A DNA stretch of 44,651 nucleotides from positions 1 to 44,651 of IMG/VR virus record IMGVR_UViG_3300046721_000156; one strand, 5' to 3'. The position numbers were made by a program, and so were the translations under genes. This document shows, one piece after another, positions 16,149 through 26,014 of the stretch (its first letter is position 1; every line of letters begins with the position of its first letter). Under the pieces are notes generated by a model. It was given only the letters and a program-made list of their open reading frames with translations. It did no database searches and was not told the origin of the DNA. Origin of the DNA: a virus.

Positions 16149-16835
16149 ATGGAAGCTGAAATCACGCAGTTGAAGCTGTTAATAGAAGTGGCCTTAAGAG
16201 AGGTCGCAGAGTTTCGCAAAGTTCACGTATCCCGTAGAGGTCCGGAAGGTCTTCGCGGGCCTCAAGGTTTTCAAGGACCGGTCGGCTCTCAAGGAGCAGC
16301 AGGCCCGGTTGGTTCGGTCGGACCAGCGGGCGAGCCCGGCCCCCAAGGCGCGCCGGGTGTCTCGAACATCCCCGGCCCGAAGGGTGACCGAGGCGAGCGT
16401 GGATTGCAGGGCGAGAAAGGCGAACGAGGTGAGCAGGGAGAAGTAGGCCCTCGCGGCTTCGATGGTGAAGATGGCGCGGACGGCGTAGACGGCGAACGTG
16501 GTTTACAGGGTCCTCAAGGTGAAAGAGGTCTACAAGGACCTCAAGGCGCGAAGGGTGAAATGGGCAGTGTCGGTCCTCAAGGACCAGTAGGCCCTCACGG
16601 TCTGGCCGGACCTCAAGGTCCGTTCGGTCCTCAAGGCACTCCCGGCCTCCGCGGATTCCAAGGTGAGAAGGGTGAAGCTGGCCCCCAAGGCGAGAAGGGT
16701 GAGAAGGGCGACCAAGGCGAGCAAGGTGAACAAGGTTACCCCGGTCCTCGCGGCCCTCGCGGCGATATCGGAGTAGGCGAAGCACAGATTCAAAAGATTG
16801 TGTTGGAAATTCTCAAACAGCACAAGTTAATCTAA
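16149..16835 (+). CDS. Collagen-like trimeric fibre protein (228 aa)
   Basis: ATG 16149 is chosen over a TTG at 16137 because GGAG lies between them at normal spacing. After a helical N-terminus (EAEITQLKLLIEVALREV), residues about 36-209 are 59 Gly-X-Y triplets with only one Gly missing, at NIP in the 15th. Triplets such as GEK, GER, GPQ and GLQ are favourable for bacterial triple helices without hydroxyproline. The C-terminus EAQIQKIVLEILKQ is an amphipathic helix likely to trimerise. Such proteins form stiff rods; here it would be a fibre shaft or a decoration linking to host surfaces. Confidence 0.88.
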   Translation: MEAEITQLKLLIEVALREVAEFRKVHVSRRGPEGLRGPQGFQGPVGSQGAAGPVGSVGPAGEPGPQGAPGVSNIPGPKGDRGERGLQGEKGERGEQGEVGPRGFDGEDGADGVDGERGLQGPQGERGLQGPQGAKGEMGSVGPQGPVGPHGLAGPQGPFGPQGTPGLRGFQGEKGEAGPQGEKGEKGDQGEQGEQGYPGPRGPRGDIGVGEAQIQKIVLEILKQHKLI

Positions 16836-16844
16836 GGTTAACAC

Positions 16845-18185
16845 ATGGCATTCGGACAATTTTCAAACCAGTCGACGGTGACCATTCAGCACCTGATCGA
16901 CCAAGCGCAGACGTACGGCGAGTTGGAACCAGTCATCAACGCTGGCGGATTCACCGCGACCGTGGCGCTCTCTGTTGCCAACACGGTGATGAACGCTATC
17001 TGCGCGGTAGCCTTCCCGTACAAGTGGAACGAGTTCAACATCCCGCCGATTTACTCAAACAGCTTTCAGCAAGACTACGCGGCTGTCATCCCCGCGGGAT
17101 TGAGCGGCAATCTGACCTTGACCGCAGTCGCGCAAGCGTCTGCATCTCAAGGCACCGCGAACTACATCGGCAGCTTTCCGGACGGCGCGTTCGGCGGTTA
17201 TATCGGCGTGCCCTTCCTCATCACCGGTTTCGCGACCAGCGCGAACAACGGAACCTTCCTCTGCGTGGCTTCGTCCTCAACCGCAATCGTGTTGAAGAAC
17301 TCTGCGGCCGTGAACGAGACTCACTCAGGTAACGCGATCTCCGCGGCGGCTCCCCTGCTTAACCTCTCATGGTTGGAGCGCGGCATCGGATTCGATATCA
17401 ACAACTCGGCTATCCCGAAGCCGTACGTCCGCATCGAAGTCGGCCGTCAACTGCCCCAGCAGACCGCATCGTACACCGGCGCGGCAGGACTGGGCGACCC
17501 CGGTTTCCGTGCGAACTGGTTCCCGAACCGCACACTGTACTTCGGCGTATGGGGTCAAGCGGACGTAGGCGGCGCGACCACTGGCAACAACCCGGTTTCC
17601 GGCAGCGTCTACACACTGCCCACCGGCAACAACTCCCAGCCGGACAATCCGATCACCCAGATTCAGGATGCCAACGGCAACCTGCTATTACTCACTGGAT
17701 ACGGCACAGAAGGCACCACAGCCCCGCTGGCGGCCGTTAATGCCTGCCCCGGCACCATAGCCACCCCCGGAGCCGGAGCGACCACCACGTGGACCGTTTT
17801 AGACCCGAACGGGTGGGGCTTCCGCTTCTCACCGGTTCCGTCCCAAACGGGCACCGAGTGGCAGTTCAACATCACCGCTCAAATGAAGCCGGTTCGATTC
17901 TACAGCCTCAGCCAGACGTTGGCACCGCTTCCGGACGAACTAGAGCCGACCTTCCGAGATGGGTTCATCGCACTGCTTTACAAGCGATCACCCGAGAAGG
18001 CCGTTTACGCCAAGTTCCAAACCGAGTGGGCTCTCTGGTTGAAGGGTCTCCAAGAGTTGCGTATGAAGGAAGACCGAGAACTGGAAGAGAACAAGTTCAT
18101 CCCGACCCGCACCGTGTTCGGTGCAGCCCGCAGCCGCAACAACTTCCAAGGCGGCGCATGGCCTTACAACTACCCGAGACCATAA
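16845..18185 (+). CDS. Tail adaptor-like protein, first of two in tandem (446 aa)
   Basis: The gene starts ten bases after the collagen-like gene, with AAGG upstream of the ATG. The N-terminal helices (VTIQHLIDQAQTYGELEPV) and the C-terminal PLPDELEPTFRDGF, followed by a long charged helix (EWALWLKGLQELRMKEDR), resemble the layout of head-tail adaptors. The middle carries one NNGTF domain (about residues 107-166). It is probably part of the ring under the portal. The next gene shows the same end pattern (PIPDTFRDVYNN), so the two may be paralogues that stack. The adaptor call is from layout, not from a diagnostic motif. Confidence 0.65.
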   Translation: MAFGQFSNQSTVTIQHLIDQAQTYGELEPVINAGGFTATVALSVANTVMNAICAVAFPYKWNEFNIPPIYSNSFQQDYAAVIPAGLSGNLTLTAVAQASASQGTANYIGSFPDGAFGGYIGVPFLITGFATSANNGTFLCVASSSTAIVLKNSAAVNETHSGNAISAAAPLLNLSWLERGIGFDINNSAIPKPYVRIEVGRQLPQQTASYTGAAGLGDPGFRANWFPNRTLYFGVWGQADVGGATTGNNPVSGSVYTLPTGNNSQPDNPITQIQDANGNLLLLTGYGTEGTTAPLAAVNACPGTIATPGAGATTTWTVLDPNGWGFRFSPVPSQTGTEWQFNITAQMKPVRFYSLSQTLAPLPDELEPTFRDGFIALLYKRSPEKAVYAKFQTEWALWLKGLQELRMKEDRELEENKFIPTRTVFGAARSRNNFQGGAWPYNYPRP

Positions 18186-18196
18186 GGATAATTTAG

Positions 18197-19129
18197 ATGA
18201 CCGACAATCTTCAACAGACGATCAACTTCGCGAAGACCTTCATCCAATACTCGCCGCTCACGGCGGGATTGGGGATGGAACCTGCGGTCTCGATTGGCAC
18301 GATGATTCGCAACTCGATCTTGAATCCGCCTCAGTCGTTCTTCTTCAACCGAGCGGAGGTCACATTTGTGACCGTGCAAGGTCAGCAAGACTACACCCAG
18401 CAGTTGGACGACCTAGCGTATATCGAGAAGGTCTCGTTGACCGATGATATCGGGAAGGTCTACGAAATCAAGGACGTCTACAACAACGCGGCCCTGTCTC
18501 CGTCTTCCGACCAAGCCCGTCCGAATGCGCTCTCCATCGAGCGTTCGTTCTTTACAAACAACGCGTTGAACTTCTCTTTACGGTTCCTCGCTGTACCAGA
18601 TGCAATTTACACCGTAACACTCGTGTACCAAAAGATAGCGTTGCCGTTCGGCCCTTACCTGTTGTCGGCATCAAGCAATGCGGCCGCAGGTCAGACTACA
18701 TACACCGGCGTGTTTGATAAGCTGGCGTTCCCTGCAGGCTCGACCGCGATTATCACCGGCTTCACGCTCGCGGCAAACAACGGCTCGTTTCAAGTTGTAA
18801 GCTGCACCGCGACTTCATTAGTCGTACTTAACGCATCCGGCGTAGCAGCAACCAACACCGGCTACGTCAGCAACTTCGATTGGGCTCCGATTCCGGATAC
18901 CTTCCGAGACGTCTACAACAATCTCTTCCTCGCAGAGGCGTTGGCAATCGTCGACGACGCGAGAGCACAGCTTTACCGTCAGCGCGGTGTGGCGGCTTTC
19001 TTTGCGAAGGCAACCGGCTTGACCGAAACACAGCGCAACGCGTTTGCTCAGCAGTGGCTGGCACGCGATACCGAGAAGGCAGCAGTATCCGGAATGGTCC
19101 AACTAGGCCAAAACGGCAGAGGAATGTAA
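18197..19129 (+). CDS. Tail tubular protein A-like adaptor (310 aa)
   Basis: The protein has the order of T7 gp11-type adaptors: N-terminal helices, a beta region with FNRAEVTFVTVQGQQDYTQQ, and a C-terminal helical end containing PIPDTFRDVYNNLFLAEA and QRNAFAQQWLARDTEKAA. One NNGTF domain (about residues 168-226, reading ANNGSFQVV) is inserted before the C-terminal helices. It would link portal to nozzle. It is directly followed by the nozzle gene, whose TTG starts at the base after this TAA. Confidence 0.75.
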   Translation: MTDNLQQTINFAKTFIQYSPLTAGLGMEPAVSIGTMIRNSILNPPQSFFFNRAEVTFVTVQGQQDYTQQLDDLAYIEKVSLTDDIGKVYEIKDVYNNAALSPSSDQARPNALSIERSFFTNNALNFSLRFLAVPDAIYTVTLVYQKIALPFGPYLLSASSNAAAGQTTYTGVFDKLAFPAGSTAIITGFTLAANNGSFQVVSCTATSLVVLNASGVAATNTGYVSNFDWAPIPDTFRDVYNNLFLAEALAIVDDARAQLYRQRGVAAFFAKATGLTETQRNAFAQQWLARDTEKAAVSGMVQLGQNGRGM

Positions 19130-22100
19130 TTGGCTACCCTACTAGAGAGTAACGGAGCAGGACCGCAGAAGCAGCCGAAGTACGTCCCGATCTTCATGGA
19201 CCGCGCGTTCACCGGGTTGTACACGCAACGTGCGACCTTGCACGACCCGTCGGATGTTTACACCGCGCGCTTTTACGGCGGTCGTCCGGACGCTTTGTTG
19301 GGCGGACTCAACGTTGAGTTGACAAACCGACTGACGCTGCAGCGCCGTCCCGGCATGGTTCCCTTTAGAACCACAGCGGGGGAGGGTGCGTCGTACGCGA
19401 CTGCGCCTGACCGCGCGTTTTCATTCCAACTCTCTGACGGCACGATTCAAGTCATTATCGACACCACGGACAGCGGACTTCTCACGATCACCTCGGCGAA
19501 CAACGCATCTGGAAGCACGACAGTTTATAACGGCACCTTCCCGGGCGGCGCGTCCAACGGATACGCCGGATTGAAGTTCACCGTCGCGGGATTCGTTGCC
19601 AGCCCGGCTAACAACGGCGTCTTCACTTGCACCGCATCTACCACCACCACTTTGACGTTGAGCAACTCACTGGGTGTGGCGGAGACTATCGCCGCGACCG
19701 CTCAAACTGCGGGCGGAGTTTACAAAGACAATCAGGACGGCACCGCAACTTTGCTATTTGCTAAGTCAGCGGGCGCGGGACAGACGTACTTCATCTCAGT
19801 CGCTGGCGTTCTTTACATGGGCGACGGAGTGGACACGAAGAAGTACACACCGCTGAACACGAACGGCACAATCTGGAATTGGGGTATCGCGACACCGACC
19901 ACCCAGCCGACGGTCACAGAGACCGCATCCGGCGCTGCGGCGACCGTGTGGCAGGCTAACACGAACTTCACAACGATGGGTCTTACGAAGGACACGAACT
20001 CGACCCCTCTCATCTGGCAACTTATTGGTGTGAACGCGGACGGCACGAACAGCGCGACCTCCCAGTTTGGAACGGCAGGCAACGGCGCGCCGGACTTTCC
20101 TATCACGGAAGGCGGAACGCTTGTCGACGGCACTGTAACTTGGTTGAACATGGGTCCGGTTAGCGCAATCCTACCGAGCACCTTCTACGCCGACTTAGGT
20201 ATCGGCGGCGGCTACGCTGGTGAAAATTTCAGCGAACCCGGGGCAGGCACTGCGGTCAACGTAGTTTACGGCAACTACAAGAACTCTGGACACCTCGGTC
20301 TTACTGGCAGCACGTTGCCTGCGTTTTCCGGCGCATACCCGGGACCGTCCGGTGGATACTTCAACGGCAACACTCACTGGTTTGCAATCGGCAGCTACAA
20401 CACAGCATCCCAGATGGCGGCGATGCGTTGGAGCCCGAGCAAGGTATACTCAACGTGGGTATCGGCTGGTTCAAACGCATCGATTGCTGGAACTCCTAAC
20501 TTCGTCTTGACGGGCAACCTCCCTGCAGCAGCGGGGACGACGGTCTACTTGCTTATCCCGAAGGTTGGTGGAACCTCTAGCTCCGGCTACATCCCGTTCC
20601 CATCAACCTCTACATACGGCGTAACAATCAACGACGGTCAACTCTCTTGGCTATGCTTGGGACAAGCTGCGTGGCAGGCTTCCCACGCGTACACCGCATG
20701 GCAGGCACAAGGTCTTCCCTTCGGCTGCGTATTCGATGGCTCGAACTTCCAAGTTGCAACTAAGACCACCGGCAGCGGACTCAGCGGAAGTCAAACCCCG
20801 GGCACCTCGATCACGACTGCGACCAGCATCACGGTTACGAACGGGAGCACGACCACGACTTTCACGCGCAACGCAGGAAGCTGGTCTTACACTCCAATCG
20901 CTGGCGAACAGATAACGGCCAGCGGCTTCGCTAATTCTGCGAACAACGCAACCTTCCAAGTTGTCTCCGCGACTTCAAATACGATCATAGTGAATGTCAA
21001 CACCGGCGCTCCCGAAACTTCTGCAGTCGGCGTAATCACATTGAACAACTGGGGCGCTGGATACGGCTCCACCACAGTAGACGGTGGCATCACATGGACC
21101 TGCGTAGGTCAGGATTTGCCTTGGGTTGCTGGTTCCGCAACGACCGGCATCTGGCATCTTCCGACAGTCGGTTTCCAACCTCCCGGCCCGAGCGAACAGT
21201 TCGGCGGCTCCGAGGTTAACGCCAGCGGCTTCGTGCAGGCGGTAATCAACTCCGGTAAATCAGGTACGAGCATCCCGACGTTCCCGACCACGATTGGTTC
21301 TACGGTCAACGATACGAACGGCAGCCCGACCCCGACGATCACATGGCAGACGGTCGCCGCGATATCGACCCAGTCGCTCTCATGGCTGTTCGGTCTCGCT
21401 TACGCGTACAGCTATAAGGCTCGTCCGTTAACAGACCAGTACTCACCTGCGCCGTTAGGCGGCGGCGATACTCCCCCGGGCAGTGTCAACTTAGGAACGC
21501 CGTTCGGCTCCGAGACTAACGCGATCTCGACTGCGTCCCCGGTCAACCAGATTGTGGGCGCTAACTCCGGCTCCGTGAACACCATCTCCGGCGATTATTC
21601 ATCAGACCCACAAGTTGACACGATTGTAATCTGGCGTTCTGCGGATAGCGCGAGCGGCTCCGGCGACATGTTCGAGCTAACCGAAATTCCAAACGTCCCA
21701 GCTTTGGCTGGCGTGCAGCAGTGGACTTTCCAAGACTTCCTGCCAAGCACACCGGATGGAACCTTCCCGGGATTGAACCCACTTATCCCTGCGCCGATTG
21801 ACGACAGTAACGACCCACCGCCGTCGACGTTCCTACCGATGGTGTACAACTTTCAACGTATTTGGGGAGCCAATGGGCAGAGCGTAGTATTCTCCGGCGG
21901 CCCGGACGTAATCACAGGAAATCCGAACGAGGCGTTCAACCCCGCGGATGAACTGCCGTTCCTTGCGCCGGTTATCCGACTGGTCAAGACTCCGCAAGGT
22001 ATCGTGACCTTCCTCACCGACAGCATCGAGATGATCGGTGGAGGTCCCGCGACCGCAACCTTCTTCTCCGTAACGATGGCACCGGGCGTAGGCTTGCTCA

Positions 22101-22921
22101 GCTACAACGCGTGCGATGTCTTTGCGGGAGAAATTTACTTCTTCTCGAACGACAACATGTTCCGAGTTATCACCCCGAGTTTGAACCTTTCAAACTTTGG
22201 CTTTCCGCTGGGCGATCAGTTTGCAAACACGCCAGCGTCGGGAGTATCGGACGCAACGTGGAACCCGGCCAGTGTGTACGTGGCTGTTCACCAAAATGGA
22301 ACCGACAACTGCATCTTCGTTGCCGACGGCTCAACCGGTTGGTATCGTTTGAACCCTCACCAAGTCCCGGGCGCTGCACAAGGTCCGGAACCGATTTGGT
22401 CACCGTTCGGATTAATCACCGGCGGCGTCAAGATGGTGCAGAGCGTTGAAACTTCACCGGGCATCAAGAAGCTGCTCGCTGGCGGAACTGCGCCGGGCGA
22501 CAACATCTTAGTCCGCAGCCTCACAACGTTCACAGACGACGGTGTGGCGTACCCTGCAAACTTCACGATGGGCAGCATCATGCTCTCTCACCCGGGCCAG
22601 CTAGCCTTGGTCAAGTTCTTAGAGATGGACTTCTCCGGCGTTTCGTATCAGCCGACCATCAGTTACTTGATGAACGAAATCAGTGGGTCGTTCACACCGT
22701 TCGTAAACGGCGCGAACAACACGCCACAGTTCGACCCACCGTCGCTGTACGGAGACACGATCATCCCGTCCAGCTATAGCCCGAACCGTTATTACTTCAA
22801 CTCCAACGCTCAACTCGCGCGCTGCCGCCACATGCAGGTAAAGGTTGACTTTGGAACCACATCCGTGGGGAACGAATTGTACAACATGACGATCTATGGT
22901 CGTCTAGTTATCGAGACTTAA
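19130..22921 (+). CDS. Tail nozzle-like protein (tubular protein B type), 1263 aa
   Basis: The start is TTG 19130, directly after the TAA of the adaptor. The N-terminus (YVPIFMDRAFTGLYTQRATL, GLNVELTNRLTLQRRPGM) and C-terminus (IRLVKTPQGIVTFLTDSIEM, QMKVKVDF-type strands, YGRLVIE) are as in gp12-like nozzle proteins that form the tail tip. Between them lie about 700 extra residues. Two NNGTF domains are visible (about residues 130-194 and 577-640). The protein is therefore a nozzle enlarged by inserted beta domains that may face the host surface. Gp12-type proteins in T7 relatives are shorter. The nozzle call rests on position and on the end regions. Confidence 0.75.
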   Translation: MATLLESNGAGPQKQPKYVPIFMDRAFTGLYTQRATLHDPSDVYTARFYGGRPDALLGGLNVELTNRLTLQRRPGMVPFRTTAGEGASYATAPDRAFSFQLSDGTIQVIIDTTDSGLLTITSANNASGSTTVYNGTFPGGASNGYAGLKFTVAGFVASPANNGVFTCTASTTTTLTLSNSLGVAETIAATAQTAGGVYKDNQDGTATLLFAKSAGAGQTYFISVAGVLYMGDGVDTKKYTPLNTNGTIWNWGIATPTTQPTVTETASGAAATVWQANTNFTTMGLTKDTNSTPLIWQLIGVNADGTNSATSQFGTAGNGAPDFPITEGGTLVDGTVTWLNMGPVSAILPSTFYADLGIGGGYAGENFSEPGAGTAVNVVYGNYKNSGHLGLTGSTLPAFSGAYPGPSGGYFNGNTHWFAIGSYNTASQMAAMRWSPSKVYSTWVSAGSNASIAGTPNFVLTGNLPAAAGTTVYLLIPKVGGTSSSGYIPFPSTSTYGVTINDGQLSWLCLGQAAWQASHAYTAWQAQGLPFGCVFDGSNFQVATKTTGSGLSGSQTPGTSITTATSITVTNGSTTTTFTRNAGSWSYTPIAGEQITASGFANSANNATFQVVSATSNTIIVNVNTGAPETSAVGVITLNNWGAGYGSTTVDGGITWTCVGQDLPWVAGSATTGIWHLPTVGFQPPGPSEQFGGSEVNASGFVQAVINSGKSGTSIPTFPTTIGSTVNDTNGSPTPTITWQTVAAISTQSLSWLFGLAYAYSYKARPLTDQYSPAPLGGGDTPPGSVNLGTPFGSETNAISTASPVNQIVGANSGSVNTISGDYSSDPQVDTIVIWRSADSASGSGDMFELTEIPNVPALAGVQQWTFQDFLPSTPDGTFPGLNPLIPAPIDDSNDPPPSTFLPMVYNFQRIWGANGQSVVFSGGPDVITGNPNEAFNPADELPFLAPVIRLVKTPQGIVTFLTDSIEMIGGGPATATFFSVTMAPGVGLLSYNACDVFAGEIYFFSNDNMFRVITPSLNLSNFGFPLGDQFANTPASGVSDATWNPASVYVAVHQNGTDNCIFVADGSTGWYRLNPHQVPGAAQGPEPIWSPFGLITGGVKMVQSVETSPGIKKLLAGGTAPGDNILVRSLTTFTDDGVAYPANFTMGSIMLSHPGQLALVKFLEMDFSGVSYQPTISYLMNEISGSFTPFVNGANNTPQFDPPSLYGDTIIPSSYSPNRYYFNSNAQLARCRHMQVKVDFGTTSVGNELYNMTIYGRLVIET

Positions 22922-22929
22922 AGGGTCCA

Positions 22930-24651
22930 ATGCCAACCACGCAAGCACTAATAGGTGTCTTCGAAAATTTAGCAAGCCAAGACGTGATTCAAGTCATCAA
23001 TTCTTCTGGACAGTTAATCGCTGTTTTGAACTCTGCTGGCGGCTCTGGAACAGTACCCACATCTCAATCACTGATGGGCCGTTTCCAGAATCCAAGCAAT
23101 CAGGACTTGATTCAAACGATTGACCAAAGCGGAAATATAACTGCGGCCTTGAACTCGATTGGCGGCTCTGGTACCCCTCCGACGCTTCAAGCGGTATTAG
23201 GAAGATTCAGCAACCCCCAGTCATTAGATTTGATTCAAACGGTCAACGAGGGCGGTCTAGTCTCATCTGTACTGCCAGCGAGCGGACCTCAAATAATCTC
23301 ATTTGCAGTTACCGACAGCACTGTCGTGGCAACTTGGACGAGCCCAACGGCGGTAGTTGGCAGTTTCTCGGCTAACGGAATTGCGGCTGTTGACAATGAT
23401 GTTCAACTGGCATCGACCTCTCACCAGCAGATTGTCGCAGGTCTTCCGGCCAATACGGGTGTTACCTGCATCGTCCAATCAGGTTCTTCGCTTTTCATTC
23501 AGACGGTAAAGACGGCGGTCGCACACAGCAGTATCCCGGTTATCTCGGTAGCGTTCGGCTCACCGACGGCTACGGTGCCGGACGGCGATATTCCGTACAA
23601 TTTCTTGTCGAACAACAACATCACATACATGATTCGAGACGATGCTCAAGTAACAGGAACGGGCGCGAATCAGCAACTGTGCTCAATTACCAATGAAGCA
23701 ACTTTAGCTATTGCTCAAATTAATCCGTTGACCGCTTATGGCGGATACGCGACCACCAACGGCACTGACGGTCCCGGCGGAATTGCTCTATCAAACAAGG
23801 CCAATGGTCTCTTCGGTATGAAAGGTTCGTTATTTATGTTCACGGGCCGTCACGAGATTGTTGGAACCGTCCGTCGGCAATTTTACGGAAACGTGATACG
23901 TTCGGATAACCACGGCGTATCGTGGAGCAACTTCAACAACCCGACAACATTTAACGCGAACGGAATACCGGCTTTCCCAAACAGCGGCAGTAACTCTGTT
24001 GCTCCGTTCTTCTTCGGTAATAATTCTAATTGGGGTTGGGTAACCCCTGTTCGCTACGCCGGTGACGATGGCACGTACGGATATACAACATCTGGCAACG
24101 GCTTCGACGGCGGCAACGCGTACGTGTATTTCACGATCATTGAGGGGCCAAATGATGCGTCCGACTACATCTACATGGGGCGCATACCCCGCGTCAAGTT
24201 ATTTTCGTTAACATACTCGGCTAGCCAGTTTTGGATTGGCCCGACCAACCCAACTTCGGCAGATTTCGTGAACAACGCTAATTGGCAGAGTTCGACGACT
24301 GGTTTGACTAAGATTTACAGCAACACCGGCAAGGTCGGATGGCAGGACATTTGCTTTATTCCGGCCATCAACCGCTATCTGTTGTTCAGCACATACCGTC
24401 CGGTGATCGCAAGTACATCGAATACTGTTTGGCTTGTGATGGAGGGTCCGACACCAGCAGGTCCTTGGACTCAGGTCGGTTCTTTGACGAACAATCCGAG
24501 CGGCTACTACAACCAAACTATCTTGCATCGCACAGCGTCTTCAAACACGCTGACGCAAAGCATCCCACTGACGGTAATTTACAGTGGGGACTTCCAGAAT
24601 CAAGTACCATATTACCACCCAACGTATAGCAGTTTGACGTTGACAACATAA
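22930..24651 (+). CDS. Propeller-type tail spike with three N-terminal 41-residue repeats (573 aa)
   Basis: Residues 3-43, 44-84 and about 85-120 are three copies of a repeat of the form TxQxLxGxFxN...QDLIQTIDQSGNI...LNSxGGSG. They probably form a beta stack that attaches the spike to the virion. The C-terminal 400 residues look like a beta-propeller of the glycosidase-like class: RSDNHGVSWSNF at about 324-335, aromatic repeats such as FFGNNSNWGWVTPVRY, and CFIPAINRYLLFSTYRP. Such propellers bind or cut surface glycans. No catalytic residue can be fixed without alignment. Likely receptor-recognition protein. Confidence 0.7.
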   Translation: MPTTQALIGVFENLASQDVIQVINSSGQLIAVLNSAGGSGTVPTSQSLMGRFQNPSNQDLIQTIDQSGNITAALNSIGGSGTPPTLQAVLGRFSNPQSLDLIQTVNEGGLVSSVLPASGPQIISFAVTDSTVVATWTSPTAVVGSFSANGIAAVDNDVQLASTSHQQIVAGLPANTGVTCIVQSGSSLFIQTVKTAVAHSSIPVISVAFGSPTATVPDGDIPYNFLSNNNITYMIRDDAQVTGTGANQQLCSITNEATLAIAQINPLTAYGGYATTNGTDGPGGIALSNKANGLFGMKGSLFMFTGRHEIVGTVRRQFYGNVIRSDNHGVSWSNFNNPTTFNANGIPAFPNSGSNSVAPFFFGNNSNWGWVTPVRYAGDDGTYGYTTSGNGFDGGNAYVYFTIIEGPNDASDYIYMGRIPRVKLFSLTYSASQFWIGPTNPTSADFVNNANWQSSTTGLTKIYSNTGKVGWQDICFIPAINRYLLFSTYRPVIASTSNTVWLVMEGPTPAGPWTQVGSLTNNPSGYYNQTILHRTASSNTLTQSIPLTVIYSGDFQNQVPYYHPTYSSLTLTT

Positions 24652-24658
24652 GGAAATC

Positions 24659-26011
24659 ATGGCAAACGCATTCGTACAAGCAACCTCAACAACAGTAAAC
24701 CAAAGCGGAACCACAGGTACACTCGCTTACGTTTCGAATGTCACCATTGGGAATTTGCTGATTGTTAGTTGGCGCTATAACGGTGCGGGTGCGGCACATC
24801 TATCGAATATCACCAGTACTAGAACAACAGGAAACTGGACCATCGTATACGATCAATCTGACGGCGGTGCCACTCCGATTCAAGGCGGTTGGGCTTTTGC
24901 ATTCGCAACGAGCACTGGTGCCAACACTGTAACGATGAACTTCAACACTTCGGTTGTCGGCATCGGCATATCCATATCTGAGCACAGTGGACCTGTTGCC
25001 TTACGCGCGTCCAGCGCTGTTGCGGTAACCAACGAAACCGCTCTACTTAGCAACGCAGCCACGGCTGTAGCGGGAGATTTGCAAATAGGTGTTGTCACTT
25101 GCGGAGCGGTGGCTATCGCCAGCACTTATACGGCGGGTGCTGGCTATACGCTGCGTACAACAGCTAGCAACGGAGGTGCCTCACTTAACGCCATAGAAAG
25201 TCTTTTGTCTTCTGGCGGCGGAAGTGTCACCGCCAGTTTTACATCGAGCGAAAATAATGCGGCCATCAAGGCAACAGTCGGTCTAGGTATTTTCACCAGC
25301 CAGTTCAACATCACCGGCAACGCAGGCGTGGCTGGCGCGACGGTGTCGTATTCGGGTACAGCGTCCGGCTCGACGACAGCAGACGGCAGCGGCAACTACA
25401 CGCTGTCGAACTTAGCGGTGGGTTCTTATACGATTACGCCCACCAAGACTGCGTACTCTTTCAGCCCGGTTAACTCAAGCCAGACGATCACGAACGCGGA
25501 TATCTCCGGCGTGAACTTTGTAGCAACTCAGCTTACAGTAGCTACGCCGACGTTTAGTCCGGTAGCTGGCAATTACTCCGGTACGCAGAACGTAACGGTG
25601 AACGACACCGACTCCGGCCAAGCCGGGTTCGCGATGTTTTACACTACGGATGGTAGCACGCCGACCGCAGGTTCAACTCCATACACAAGCCCAATCTCAG
25701 TACCGAGCAGCCTCACAATTAAGGTTCTTGCAAAAGCAACGGGGTACTTGGACAGCAACATAGGCTCAGCAGCATACACGATTGGCGCATCTAGCTTCTA
25801 TAGTCAGCCGGATTGCCGCGTAGCCCCGTTCGGCCCGAATCAGTCTCGTACAGTTCAAGGAGCCGTGATTTACGACGTACAAACTAGCAGTAATTCAGCA
25901 ATACCGGGAATAGATGGTCGCTCTGCTGGCGCTCCGGTTGACTCAAGAGTTGCTGCTATTATACCAACAAATTCAAGAACACCGGGCACATACGGCCCGG
26001 GAAACAACTAA
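24659..26011 (+). CDS. Multi-domain fibre protein: jelly roll, Ig-like domain, chitobiase-type C-terminal domain
   Basis: Three parts are visible in 450 residues. Residues 1-210 form a beta domain (VSNVTIGNLLIVSWRYNG) similar to the N-terminus of the protein at 28307-29158. About 216-291 is a carboxypeptidase-regulatory-like domain with ADGSGNYTLSNLAVGSYTI. About 294-375 fits the chitobiase/beta-hexosaminidase C-terminal-like family (PTFSPVAGNYSGTQNVTV, FYTTDGSTPT, AKATGYLDSN). The 75-residue tail is free of repeats. These modules are typical of exposed glycan-binding fibres. No enzyme active site is visible. Confidence 0.78.
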   Translation: MANAFVQATSTTVNQSGTTGTLAYVSNVTIGNLLIVSWRYNGAGAAHLSNITSTRTTGNWTIVYDQSDGGATPIQGGWAFAFATSTGANTVTMNFNTSVVGIGISISEHSGPVALRASSAVAVTNETALLSNAATAVAGDLQIGVVTCGAVAIASTYTAGAGYTLRTTASNGGASLNAIESLLSSGGGSVTASFTSSENNAAIKATVGLGIFTSQFNITGNAGVAGATVSYSGTASGSTTADGSGNYTLSNLAVGSYTITPTKTAYSFSPVNSSQTITNADISGVNFVATQLTVATPTFSPVAGNYSGTQNVTVNDTDSGQAGFAMFYTTDGSTPTAGSTPYTSPISVPSSLTIKVLAKATGYLDSNIGSAAYTIGASSFYSQPDCRVAPFGPNQSRTVQGAVIYDVQTSSNSAIPGIDGRSAGAPVDSRVAAIIPTNSRTPGTYGPGNN

Positions 26012-26014
26012 TAA

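Noticed and set aside
16254-16780. Short DNA repeats as a CRISPR array
   Set aside because: Repeats are codon-level Gly-X-Y of a collagen-like gene, without constant repeats and unique spacers; no cas genes are present.
16162-16785. Long open frame on the minus strand opposite the collagen-like gene
   Set aside because: It is a shadow of the Gly-X-Y repeat; its protein is a Leu/Arg-rich repeat with no ribosome site.
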